DNA of 64,000 bases, from contig QKED01000013.1 of assembly GCA_003252455.1 (NCBI GenBank), positions 19,168 to 83,167 on the forward strand. The letters are read 5' to 3'. Both the position numbers and the translations under genes were made by a program. A model generated the notes under the pieces. It was given only the letters and a program-made list of their open reading frames with translations. It ran no database searches and had not been told where the DNA came from. How positions within the stretch are numbered: the first letter of the stretch is position 1; each line of letters opens with the position of its first letter. Positions 31,832 through 40,050 of the stretch are shown here, one piece after another. The stretch comes from Gammaproteobacteria bacterium (GTDB taxonomy: Bacteria; Pseudomonadota; Gammaproteobacteria; Thiohalomonadales; Thiohalomonadaceae).

Positions 31832-33808
31832 ATGCACAATCCTTATCGCCTTGTCCGTATCGCCGCGCTGCTGCTGGTCTCCATTCTGCCAGCCCTGACT
31901 CAGGCCGCCTCGACCATCGAGGCGCAGCGCGAGGCCTTCAACGCGGCCAAACGTGCCCTCGATGCGGGCAAGCGCACCGAGTTCCAGCGCCTCAGCGCCG
32001 AGCTGCGCGACTACCCCCTCTATCCCTATCTCGTCTATTGGGACCTCTATAAGCGGATCGGTGAGCAGGATGCCAAGGCCGTCGCCGCCTTTCTCGCCGC
32101 GCAGGCCGATACCCCGCTGGCAGAGCCGTTGCGTGCGGTCTGGCTGCAGAGGCTCGGTAAGGAGCAGCGCTGGGGTGAGTACCTCGACTTCTACACCCAG
32201 AGCGATGATGAGGTGCTGCAGTGTTACTACCAGCGCGCCCTCTATGCCAAGGGGGAGCGGACCCAGGCATTGGAGGGGGCCAAGGGATTGTGGCTCTCTG
32301 GAAAGTCGGTGGATAACGCCTGCAATCCGCTGTTCGACGCCCTGGTCGCTAGTGGTCAGATCACCCGAGAGCTGCGCTGGCAGCGCATCACCTTGGCCAT
32401 CGACAAGCGCAACTTCAGTCTGGTGAGTTATTTGGCCAAGGGGCTCGACAGCCACGACCGCGGTTGGGCCGAGCTATGGATCGCCGCACACGAGAAGCCA
32501 GCCCTGCTGTTGGAGGATGTGCGTCTGCAGCAGGAGAGTGAGATGGCCCGTCTCATTGTGGTCAGCGTGCTCGACCGTCTAGCGCGTAGCGACCTGGAGC
32601 AGGCGCAGACCCTTTGGGCGCAGATTGCCCCACATCTACCCTTCACCCAGGCGCAGCGAGACACCCTGAACAACCGCTTCGGCCTGGAGCTGGCACTCGA
32701 TGGCAAGCCGGAGGCGCTCGATTGGTTCAAGCGAGTGAGCCAAGCCGGGCGTGATGAGAACACCTACACCTGGGCCGTGCGCAGTGCCCTACGTAACCAG
32801 GCATGGGCGGCTGGGCTCGAATGGGTTGCGCAGATGCCCTCGGACCTGGCCAACGAGCCCGACTGGCTCTATTGGCGCGGGCGACTACTGGAGACGTTAG
32901 GGCGTAAGGAGGAGGCGCGGCCCTTCTACCAGCAGGCGGGACAGCAGCTCGGTTACTACGGTTTCCTCGCCATCGATCGCCTGGGTGAGGAGTATCGTCT
33001 CGATAGCCGCCCGATCCAGAGCGATGCCACGCGCAAGGCGGAGTTGGCACAGCGCCCCTCGTTCCTCCGTGCCCATGAGCTACTCGCCCTGGCGCGCAAC
33101 TGGGAGGCGCGGCGTGAGTGGTTCCACGCCATTCGTGGGTTGGATAAGGCGGGACTCATCGCCGCTGGCGCCCTGGCGCGTGAGTGGGGTTGGCACGACC
33201 GTGCGTTGGTCACCCTGGCACGTGCCGACTACTACGACGACCTGGAGATCCGCTTCCCACTGTTGCACACCGAGCAGATCTTCGACCAGGCCAAGAGCCA
33301 TGCCATCGACCCTGCCTGGGTGCTTGCCGTGGCACGCCAGGAGAGCGCCTTCATCGCCGATGTGCGCTCCCATGCCGGTGCCCTGGGGCTGATGCAGATC
33401 ATGCCCCAGACCGGACGCATGATCGCCCGTGCCCTCAACACCCGCTGGCTCGGCAGCAACCAACTGCTCTCGCCGGAGACCAATATCCGCTTTGGCACCT
33501 ACTACCTGCGTAGCGTGCTCGACGAGCTGGACGAGAACCCGGTGTTGGCCACTGCCGCCTACAACGCCGGCCCACATCGGGTACGCCGCTGGTACCCGGA
33601 GCAGGGTACCCTGCCCGCAGACATCTGGGTGGAGACGGTGCCCTTCAACGAGACCCGTACCTACCTGCGCCGGGTGTTTGCCTACACGGTCATCTACGAT
33701 GCCCGCCTCGGGCGTAAGGTGACGCGCCTCAGTGATCGCATGCCCGAGGTGGGTCGGCAGGCCCCCCTGCTCACGGTCAACGAGGCACGCGGAGAGGGGC
33801 GTGGGTGA
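31832..33808 (+). CDS. slt: soluble lytic murein transglycosylase
   Basis: A 658-residue periplasmic exo-lytic transglycosylase (Slt70 type) that cleaves the MurNAc-GlcNAc bond and forms 1,6-anhydroMurNAc. It has a signal peptide (about 1-27, ending TQAA), a long superhelical alpha-helical U/L-domain region (about 30-470), then the catalytic SLT domain. The catalytic glutamate is in ARQESAF, followed by ALGLMQIMP and ATAAYNAGPHRVRRW. In E. coli trpR follows slt; here no trpR follows, and a palindrome and candidate sRNA come next. Confidence 0.95.
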   Translation: MHNPYRLVRIAALLLVSILPALTQAASTIEAQREAFNAAKRALDAGKRTEFQRLSAELRDYPLYPYLVYWDLYKRIGEQDAKAVAAFLAAQADTPLAEPLRAVWLQRLGKEQRWGEYLDFYTQSDDEVLQCYYQRALYAKGERTQALEGAKGLWLSGKSVDNACNPLFDALVASGQITRELRWQRITLAIDKRNFSLVSYLAKGLDSHDRGWAELWIAAHEKPALLLEDVRLQQESEMARLIVVSVLDRLARSDLEQAQTLWAQIAPHLPFTQAQRDTLNNRFGLELALDGKPEALDWFKRVSQAGRDENTYTWAVRSALRNQAWAAGLEWVAQMPSDLANEPDWLYWRGRLLETLGRKEEARPFYQQAGQQLGYYGFLAIDRLGEEYRLDSRPIQSDATRKAELAQRPSFLRAHELLALARNWEARREWFHAIRGLDKAGLIAAGALAREWGWHDRALVTLARADYYDDLEIRFPLLHTEQIFDQAKSHAIDPAWVLAVARQESAFIADVRSHAGALGLMQIMPQTGRMIARALNTRWLGSNQLLSPETNIRFGTYYLRSVLDELDENPVLATAAYNAGPHRVRRWYPEQGTLPADIWVETVPFNETRTYLRRVFAYTVIYDARLGRKVTRLSDRMPEVGRQAPLLTVNEARGEGRG

Positions 33809-33838
33809 TAGCTAGGCCATATAACATAGAACGCCATG

Positions 33839-33858
33839 ATGTAGTCCATGGACTACAT
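33839..33858. promoter_or_regulatory. perfect 20-bp palindrome, GacA/UvrY-box-like
   Basis: ATGTAGTCCATGGACTACAT is its own reverse complement. Read as TGTA-N10-TACA it has the length and outer bases of the GacA/UvrY upstream site (consensus TGTAAG-N6-CTTACA), but the inner AG/CT pairs differ (GT/AC). It lies about 60 bases upstream of the predicted start of the GGA-rich RNA, the usual position in rsmY/rsmZ promoters. Confidence 0.5.
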
Positions 33859-33906
33859 GTCGGAGCTATCTCCTACTACATTCTTTTGTGATCTTGTACC
33901 GTGCGT

Positions 33907-34134
33907 CCCCCCCGGCCCTATGCCATCATCTCTCTCACCAGGAGGGCATTGCTGCAAGGAATCGGGAGCCAGGATGCACCCGGCAGCGCAGGGATGGAAT
34001 CGGATCGGATGTCCCGCGAGGAAGGCACCTGACCACGCCTCTGCCAAGGAGGGTAGTAAGCGGGGTTTGCTCAAGTCATTAAGGTTTTATCCTACATTTA
34101 AGGCGGTGAGGGTCTCCTCACCGCCTTTTTCTTT
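33907..34134 (+). ncRNA. candidate CsrB/RsmY/RsmZ-type CsrA-sequestering sRNA
   Basis: About 225 bases without a convincing ORF, ending in a strong intrinsic terminator. Ten GGA triplets fall within about 110 bases, starting at 33941, 33958, 33965, 33972, 33992, 33996, 34002, 34007, 34020 and 34048. One is an exact CsrB-type repeat CAGGATG (33970-33976), placed in the loop of a predicted hairpin CGGG-A-GC-CAGGAT-GC-A-CCCG (33963-33982). Others read AAGGA or AGGAG. At this base composition about two GGA would be expected. A GacA-box-like palindrome lies upstream. Such RNAs titrate the translational regulator CsrA/RsmA. The 5' end is estimated, not seen. Confidence 0.5.
34100..34134 (+). terminator. 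intrinsic terminator of the candidate sRNA
   Basis: AAGGCGGTGAGG, GTCT loop, CCTCACCGCCTT (perfect 12 bp) and then TTTCTTTT. It lies nearly 300 bases after the slt stop, too far to be a simple slt terminator. Confidence 0.9.
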
Positions 34135-34329
34135 TCTATCCTGTTGCCCAGATACGGGCCGAATGTCTCCCCATTGCATGGTCCCCTCGCCTGCTCAACC
34201 ATGCTTACATTAAGCAACGCTATTCTTAATCCGAGTAAGCGCATGCCCACACAATACACACCTCGCGCCCCATGGGGGATCGTCTACGCTTGGTGAAAAG
34301 CCTGTCCGTTATCCACCGAGGGGGCTGTT

Positions 34330-34602
34330 ATGTCGACCACGGAGAACCAACTCATCATTCGCGGGATCACGCAGGGGGGGCGCACGTTTCGGCCGAGTGA
34401 TTGGGCCCAGCGTCTGAGTACCGCCATCGCTACCCGAGGTCCGGGGGGGCGCATCCGCTTCCACCCCATGGTGAGTCTGGCGACGCTGGAGGGGGTGAAT
34501 TGTGTGGTGGTCGACAAGGGGCTGGAGCAGAGTGATCCGATGCTCTACCGCTTTCTACTCAACTTCGGGCGGGACAATCAGCTGCAGTTGGATGGGCTTT
34601 AG
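34330..34602 (+). CDS. DUF3579 protein
   Basis: A 90-residue soluble protein beginning MSTTENQLIIRGITQGGRTF and containing FRPSDWAQRLSTAIA, typical of the DUF3579 family of beta/gammaproteobacteria. Function is unknown. It is monocistronic, convergent with the CBS-protein gene with only eight bases between stops. Confidence 0.87.
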   Translation: MSTTENQLIIRGITQGGRTFRPSDWAQRLSTAIATRGPGGRIRFHPMVSLATLEGVNCVVVDKGLEQSDPMLYRFLLNFGRDNQLQLDGL

Positions 34603-34610
34603 CGGCACAT

Positions 34611-35087
34611 TCAGCCGCCGTCGCCATCTTCGCCAGCGGCCTCGTCGGGCCAGTTCTTGATGTAGTTCTTCAGTAGCCGGTTTTCGAAGCGGCTCATCTC
34701 CAGCTGTGCGGCGACTAGGTCGGCGATGGAGATGATGCCGAGCAGACGCCCCTCGTCCACCACCGGTAAGTGACGCACACGTCGACCGCTGCGATTGTGC
34801 AGCATCAGGTCCATGGTCTCGTCCACCTCCATGCCTTGATGGCAGGTAACCGGGTCGGCGCTCATCGCCTCGGCGACCTGGCGTAGACCGAGCGCATCAG
34901 GGGCCAGGTCCACCTCGCGCAGAATATCGCGCTCGCTCAGTACACCCAGCAGCTGACCATCCTCCACCACTAAGAGTGCGCCGATATGCTGCTCCATCAT
35001 CTGGCGCACGGCGGCGGTGAGGGGTTCGTTGGGGGCGATGCTGAAGATGTTGTGGCCTTTCTCGGCGAGCACCTGGGCGATTTTCAT
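34611..35087 (-). CDS. two-CBS-domain protein
   Basis: A 158-residue cytosolic protein made of a tandem CBS pair: first about 8-60 (FSIAPNEPLTAAVRQMMEQH, GVLSERDIL), second about 75-130 (MSADPVTCHQGMEVDETMDL, LGIISIADLV). An acidic Gly-rich tail follows. CBS pairs bind adenine nucleotides and sense energy state; stand-alone versions regulate unknown partners. ATG 35087 (MKIAQVLAEKG) is the family-typical start. Confidence 0.9.
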   Translation of the reverse strand: MKIAQVLAEKGHNIFSIAPNEPLTAAVRQMMEQHIGALLVVEDGQLLGVLSERDILREVDLAPDALGLRQVAEAMSADPVTCHQGMEVDETMDLMLHNRSGRRVRHLPVVDEGRLLGIISIADLVAAQLEMSRFENRLLKNYIKNWPDEAAGEDGDGG

Positions 35088-35299
35088 GACGGACCTCGGC
35101 CTGTTGGCGTGGTGTGCACTTAGGGGAAATCTAACACAGGGGGGGGAATCGGCAAGGTTTGCCGTGATAGGGCGGCCACGACTCGACCCCTTTCGGGGGT
35201 TCTTCGTGGTCCAGCGGGTGCGACCCACGGCGGGTGTATTCATTATTAGCCTGAGCTAATATAGGCGGATCGCCACAAGCCATCCCTGGGAGTGATTCG

Positions 35300-35818
35300 A
35301 TGAAGTATGCCATCGACGATGCCGTACGCCGTCAAGCCAAGGCGCCGCACGAGCTGTTTATGCTGAATCTGGGCTTCTTCCACCTGCTGCTCGGTCCGGC
35401 GGCTCTGTTCCTCGGTATCGGTCTGGTCGGGCTGCTCATCCCCCTGGGCTTCTCGCTGGCGATGATGGGTTACATGCTGCTGCGCTGTAAGCGTGTGCAG
35501 GGTGGGGGGGATTGGTTTGTGGCGCGCCACTGGAGCCTGGCGGTGCGGCGTAACCGCTGGCTCCTGCTCGGCTACAGCCTGACCGCGGCGATCTTGCTCG
35601 GTGGCTGGCTGCTCACCCTGGGTGTGGACCGCGAGAGCACCCGCCACATCCTGGTAACGGTGATCACCCGTATCGCGGTGATGCCGACCATCATCACCGT
35701 CCTGGTCTGCTTCGTCATGGAGAACGGCGGGCTCAACATGGCCCTGGAGGGGGAGCTGCCCAAGGGCTTCGTGGAGCGTTTCCCGCCACCCGATGGCATC
35801 ACCCCCATCAGCGAATGA
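35300..35818 (+). CDS. hypothetical inner-membrane protein, 172 aa
   Basis: 172 residues with four likely transmembrane helices (about 22-41, 43-62, 91-110 and 120-141), a cytosolic positively charged loop (RRNRW) between the second and third, and a soluble C-terminus. No family was recognised. A 7-bp inverted repeat TATTAGC / GCTAATA (35244-35261) lies about 45 bases upstream of the ATG and may be promoter or operator. Its 3' end overlaps the convergent yaaA gene by 11 bases. Confidence 0.75.
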   Translation: MKYAIDDAVRRQAKAPHELFMLNLGFFHLLLGPAALFLGIGLVGLLIPLGFSLAMMGYMLLRCKRVQGGGDWFVARHWSLAVRRNRWLLLGYSLTAAILLGGWLLTLGVDRESTRHILVTVITRIAVMPTIITVLVCFVMENGGLNMALEGELPKGFVERFPPPDGITPISE

Positions 35819-36575
35819 AGACCCACTCGTCGGCGTTGGAGCGCTGCGGGTCGAAGCGGTAACCACCGGCGGTAAAGCCCTGCAGTGCCTCAACGTCGGT
35901 GATGCGCTGGTCGATGGCGTAACGACTCATCATGCCTCGGGCGCGCTTGGCGTGCACCCCGATCACCTTGTAGCTGTCCCCCTTCTGCTCCTTGAAGATG
36001 GGTGTCACCAGGCGACCCGCCAACTTGGCCGGCTGGACCGACTTGAAGTACTCCTCGGAGGCGAGGTTGACCAAGACCGGCGCCTCATCCATCTGTTCGA
36101 GTTCGGCGTTGAGCCGTGCAGTGATGATCTCGCCCCAGAACTGATAGAGGTTGCTCCCCCGAGGGTTTTGCAGCCGGGTGCCCATCTCCAGGCGATAGGG
36201 TTGCATCAGGTCGAGGGGGCGCAACACCCCATAGAGCCCGGAGAGCATGCGCAGGTGCCCTTGGGCGAAGGCGAGCCCCTCGGCGTCCAGGCTGCCCGCC
36301 TCCAGCCCCTGATAGACATCCCCCTGAAAGGCGAACAGTGCCTGCTTGGCGTTTTCGGGTGTAAACGGCAGAGAGAAGTCGTGATAGCGCTGCACGTTGA
36401 GCTCGGCGAGCTTCATGCTCAGCTTCATCAATTCGGCCAGGGCATCAGGCGAGTAGGGGCGCAGGGTGTCGATGAGTCGGGCCGACTCGTCGAGTAACGA
36501 GGGCAGAGTGAAGTGGCGGGTTGGGGGTGGGGTAGCGTAGTCGAGGGTCTTGGCGGGGGAGACGACAATCAGCAT
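35808..36575 (-). CDS. yaaA: peroxide stress protein YaaA (DUF328)
   Basis: A 255-residue YaaA homologue beginning MLIVVSPAKTLDY, with LSGLYGVLRPLDLMQPYRLEM and the C-terminal RARGMMSRYAI characteristic of the family. YaaA binds DNA, limits free iron and reduces oxidative damage during H2O2 stress in E. coli, under OxyR. No OxyR site was identified by eye. It overlaps the convergent membrane-protein gene by 11 bases. Confidence 0.95.
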   Translation of the reverse strand: MLIVVSPAKTLDYATPPPTRHFTLPSLLDESARLIDTLRPYSPDALAELMKLSMKLAELNVQRYHDFSLPFTPENAKQALFAFQGDVYQGLEAGSLDAEGLAFAQGHLRMLSGLYGVLRPLDLMQPYRLEMGTRLQNPRGSNLYQFWGEIITARLNAELEQMDEAPVLVNLASEEYFKSVQPAKLAGRLVTPIFKEQKGDSYKVIGVHAKRARGMMSRYAIDQRITDVEALQGFTAGGYRFDPQRSNADEWVFIR

Positions 36576-36655
36576 GCGCGCAAAATCCGGCGAAAAAGAG
36601 GGGCGAGGCGGCGGGGTGGGGGCCCCGCCGGCAAGGGCGCGACGGTCAGGGGCGC

Positions 36656-37153
36656 TCAGAGGTCGCCGTTGGCGCCAGCGGTCATGATGCTCATCAGCTT
36701 AGTGTTTACCTCATTGGCCAGGGTCTGCAGCTCGGGGGAGAGCTTGGCGCCCTGAATGAGCATGTCGAGGTTGAGCATCATCAGGCTGATCTTCCCCTCG
36801 CTATCCTCCACCATGGCGATACGACAGGGCATGTAGGCGGCGAAGATGGGGTTGTAATCGACCATCTTGCGAGCGATGAGCGGGTCGCAGAACTGGAAGA
36901 TCTCCAGGGTGCGCGACTCCACGCCCATGTTGCGGATCTGGGTGGAGACCGGCTGGTGCGCCACGAACATCATGTTCTCCTGATTGGCACGCAGCTTCAT
37001 GGAGTCGATCGCCTCCTCCTTACTGATACCCTCGGCCAGATCGAGGCGTACCACGGTCTGGGCGATGTCGATCTGCTGCGGTTGCGGGGCGGCCTGGGTG
37101 GGGAGGGTGAAGAGGGCGGCCAAGAGCACGAAGGGGAGCAGGATGCGGGACAT
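36656..37153 (-). CDS. DUF302 exported protein
   Basis: 165 residues with a signal peptide (about 1-21, ending TQAA) and a DUF302 domain (about 45-135) containing EIFQFCDPLIARKM and AYMPCRIAMVEDSEGKI. The two cysteines (CDP, MPC) are conserved in the family. DUF302 proteins are frequent in sulfur oxidisers and are of unknown function. A CTGGAGGTACCC ribosome-binding site precedes the ATG. A CCCCCCATGGGGGG palindrome lies about 50 bases upstream. Confidence 0.9.
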   Translation of the reverse strand: MSRILLPFVLLAALFTLPTQAAPQPQQIDIAQTVVRLDLAEGISKEEAIDSMKLRANQENMMFVAHQPVSTQIRNMGVESRTLEIFQFCDPLIARKMVDYNPIFAAYMPCRIAMVEDSEGKISLMMLNLDMLIQGAKLSPELQTLANEVNTKLMSIMTAGANGDL

Positions 37154-37485
37154 GGGTACCTCCAGAGGGGATTTTATGGGCTGATAGCGTATCGTAGCAC
37201 GCCCCCCATGGGGGGACGTGGGACCTAAGTGGCAAAGACGGGTAAAGGGCCGCCATGCCGCCCGCGATCGGTCGGGGTCGTGCCCGCCGGGTCATATTCA
37301 ATGCGCAAAAAAAGCGCCGAAGTGGCCGAGGGGGCCGATCGCGAGACGTATCCAGGCCATCATCCGCCATTTCCGTGTATCTTACTCGGGTGTATGCTGC
37401 GCGCGAGAGCGGGTTGTGCCGTATTGGCCAGCGTCTTTGTCCGCCGCTCGCCGCCTAACTCAACGCTCAAAGAGTCGACCACGTC
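37154..37485. other. divergent intergenic region DUF302 / glgP
   Basis: 332 bases. The only notable structure is the 14-bp palindrome CCCCCCATGGGGGG (37202-37215) flanked by CACG / CGTG with one bulged base, able to form a 10-bp hairpin. No gene recognised; no clear promoter could be assigned. Confidence 0.5.
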
Positions 37486-39981
37486 ATGACCTTCAAACCC
37501 CTCAAGCTCAGCCAGCCGAACGCCACCCTCACCGAATTCCCCCCCCTGCCGATGGACGCAGAGGGGCTGGCGCTCGACTTTCGCCGTCACTTCAACCACA
37601 CCTTGGGGCGTGATAAGAACTGCAAGTCGACCCATTACCCCTATGAGGCGCTGGCCAAGACCCTACGCGACCGCCTGATGGAGCGCTGGAAGGAGACCCG
37701 CTACCGCTACGACGAGCACGACTGCAAGCGCGCCTACTACCTCTCCCTTGAGTTCCTCATGGGCCGTGCCCTCGGCAATGCCATGCTCAACCTGGGTGTG
37801 CAAAACGCCGCCACCGAGGCGCTGCGCGGCCTTGGTCTGGCGTTGGAAGAGATCGCCGAGAGTGAGGCCGACGCCGGCCTCGGTAATGGTGGCCTCGGGC
37901 GTCTGGCCGCCTGCTTTCTCGACAGCTGCGCCACCCTCGGCCTGCCGGTGGTGGGTTACGGCATCCGCTATGAATACGGCATGTTTCGCCAGAAGTTGGA
38001 GAATGGCCATCAGGTGGAGGAGCCCGACCACTGGCTGCGTAACGGCAATCCCTGGGAGCTGGAGCGCCCGGAATACACCCGCCGCATCCAATACTACGGG
38101 CGCACCGAGGCCTACCGTGATGGCAGTGGCGTGACGCGCATGCGCTGGGTCGATACCCACGATATCCTCGCCGTGCCCTATGACGTACCGGTGCCCGGCT
38201 ATGAGAACGGCGTGGTCAACACCCTACGCCTGTGGAAGGCCGCCGCCACCGACGAGTTCGACCTCGGCGAGTTCAACGCCGGCAGCTACCCCGAATCGGT
38301 CGCCTCCAAGAACAACGCCGAGCACATCTCCATGGTGCTCTACCCCAACGACGCCAGTGAGAACGGCAAGGAGCTGCGTCTGCGTCAGCAGTACTTCCTC
38401 GCCTCCGCCAGTCTGCAGGATGTCATCTTCCACTGGCAGCGCGGCCACGCGGGCTTCGAACAGTTCGCCGAGAAGAACGTCTTCCAGCTCAACGATACCC
38501 ACCCGACTATCGCCGTCGCCGAGTTGATGCGCCTGCTGATGGACGAGCACGGCCTGGGTTGGGAGGCGGCGTGGAACATCACCCGCCGTACCATGGCCTA
38601 TACCAACCATACCCTGCTGCCCGAGGCGCTGGAGCGCTGGCCGGTGGCGCTGTTCGAGTCGCTGCTGCCGCGCCTTTTGGAGATCATCTACGAGATCAAC
38701 GCCCGTTTTCTCGCCGAGGTGGCGCGCCGCTGGCCCGGTGACACCGAGCGCCTGCGCAAGATGTCGATCATCGAGGAGGAGAGCCGCTCCGTACGCATGG
38801 CCTACCTGGCCATCGTCGGCAGCTTCTCGGTCAACGGCGTCGCCGAGCTGCACTCCGAACTGCTCTGCTCCGGCCTGTTCAACGACTTCTACCAACTCTG
38901 GCCCGAGCGCTTCAACAACAAGACCAACGGCGTTACCCAGCGCCGCTGGTTGGCCATGTGCAATCCCGGTCTGCGCCAGCTGGTAAGCGGGCGCATCGGT
39001 GGTGCGTGGGTGACCCAGCTCGACCGCCTCGCCGAGCTGCGCCCGCTGGCCGACGACCCCGCCTTCCGCGCCGAGTGGGCGCAGGTCAAGCGCGAGAACA
39101 AGGCGCGCCTGGCCGCCCTGGTGGCCAAGGATTGCGGGGTCGATTTCCCCCTCGACTCACTCTTCGACGTACAGGTGAAGCGCATCCACGAGTACAAGCG
39201 CCAGCTGCTCAACATCCTCCACGTCATTCACCTCTACATCCGCATCAAGCAGGGTGACACCGCCAACTGGACCAACCGTTGCGTGCTCATCGGCGGTAAG
39301 GCGGCCCCTGGCTACTACATGGCCAAGCTGATCATCAAGCTGACCAACAACGTCGCCCAGGTGATCAACAACGACCCGGACGTGGGCGAGCGTCTCAAGG
39401 TCGCCTTCCTGCCTAACTACCGTGTCTCGGCCATGGAGATCATCGCCCCCGGTACCGACCTTTCCGAGCAGATCTCCACCGCTGGCAAGGAGGCCTCGGG
39501 GACCGGCAACATGAAGTTCATGATGAACGGCGCGGTGACCATCGGTACCCTGGACGGGGCCAACATCGAGATCCTGGAGGCCGTCGGCGCGGAGAACTTC
39601 TTCCTCTTCGGCCTCACTGCCGAACAGGTACAGGCGGCGCATGCGGGTTACGACCCCGACGCCATCGTCGCCGCCGACCCGGCCCTGGCCGAGGTGATGC
39701 GCTGGCTTGAGGCGGGCCATTTCAGCCAATTCGAGCCGGGGCTGTTTCAGCCCATCGTGCACTCCTTGCGCAGTCCCCACGACCCATGGAAGAGCCTGGC
39801 CGACTTCGGCAGCTATGTCGCGGCCCAGGCGCAGGCCGCCTCCGCCTATCGGGATCGTGAGCGCTGGTTGCGCATGAGCATCCTCAATAGTGCCGGAAGC
39901 GGCAAATTCTCCACCGATCGCACCATCAGCGACTACAACCGGGAGATTTGGGGGCTGGAGTCAATGGGTGGTTGCAGGTAA
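37486..39981 (+). CDS. glgP: glycogen phosphorylase
   Basis: An 831-residue GT35 phosphorylase that releases glucose-1-phosphate from glycogen or maltodextrin. Landmarks are YYLSLEFLMGRALGNAMLNL, GNGGLGRLAACFLDS, NDTHPTIAVAELMR and FNNKTNGVTQRRW. The C-terminal pyridoxal-phosphate lysine is in EASGTGNMKFMMNGA. Length and order are normal for bacterial GlgP/MalP. It is not accompanied by other glg genes; an unknown membrane-anchored protein follows 69 bases downstream. Confidence 0.97.
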   Translation: MTFKPLKLSQPNATLTEFPPLPMDAEGLALDFRRHFNHTLGRDKNCKSTHYPYEALAKTLRDRLMERWKETRYRYDEHDCKRAYYLSLEFLMGRALGNAMLNLGVQNAATEALRGLGLALEEIAESEADAGLGNGGLGRLAACFLDSCATLGLPVVGYGIRYEYGMFRQKLENGHQVEEPDHWLRNGNPWELERPEYTRRIQYYGRTEAYRDGSGVTRMRWVDTHDILAVPYDVPVPGYENGVVNTLRLWKAAATDEFDLGEFNAGSYPESVASKNNAEHISMVLYPNDASENGKELRLRQQYFLASASLQDVIFHWQRGHAGFEQFAEKNVFQLNDTHPTIAVAELMRLLMDEHGLGWEAAWNITRRTMAYTNHTLLPEALERWPVALFESLLPRLLEIIYEINARFLAEVARRWPGDTERLRKMSIIEEESRSVRMAYLAIVGSFSVNGVAELHSELLCSGLFNDFYQLWPERFNNKTNGVTQRRWLAMCNPGLRQLVSGRIGGAWVTQLDRLAELRPLADDPAFRAEWAQVKRENKARLAALVAKDCGVDFPLDSLFDVQVKRIHEYKRQLLNILHVIHLYIRIKQGDTANWTNRCVLIGGKAAPGYYMAKLIIKLTNNVAQVINNDPDVGERLKVAFLPNYRVSAMEIIAPGTDLSEQISTAGKEASGTGNMKFMMNGAVTIGTLDGANIEILEAVGAENFFLFGLTAEQVQAAHAGYDPDAIVAADPALAEVMRWLEAGHFSQFEPGLFQPIVHSLRSPHDPWKSLADFGSYVAAQAQAASAYRDRERWLRMSILNSAGSGKFSTDRTISDYNREIWGLESMGGCR

Positions 39982-40050
39982 ACTCACCCCCGGTGGAAAA
40001 AGAACTATAAGCACCCGCTTGGGTCGACTTGAGGCTGCACGACCGCTGTA

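Larger units (their letters stand above)
33809..34329. other. 521-base intergenic region slt - DUF3579
   Basis: No protein gene recognised. It contains a perfect 20-bp palindrome (33839-33858), a GGA-rich probable sRNA (about 33907-34134) with a strong terminator, and about 195 bases of leader before the DUF3579 gene in which nothing clear was seen. Confidence 0.7.

Noticed and set aside
33839..33858. trpR/Trp operator interpretation of the palindrome downstream of slt
   Set aside because: In E. coli trpR follows slt, but no TrpR gene exists here and the sequence does not match the Trp operator.
33907..34134. Cobalamin riboswitch, 6S RNA, tmRNA or RNase P RNA identity for the GGA-rich region
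   Set aside because: None of the characteristic core sequences of these RNAs was found; the GGA pattern fits a CsrA-sponge better.
33848..34213. Plus-strand 121-codon open frame in the slt-DUF3579 interval
   Set aside because: It reads through the intrinsic terminator at 34100-34134, and its start lies in the palindrome. Better explained as a non-coding RNA region.
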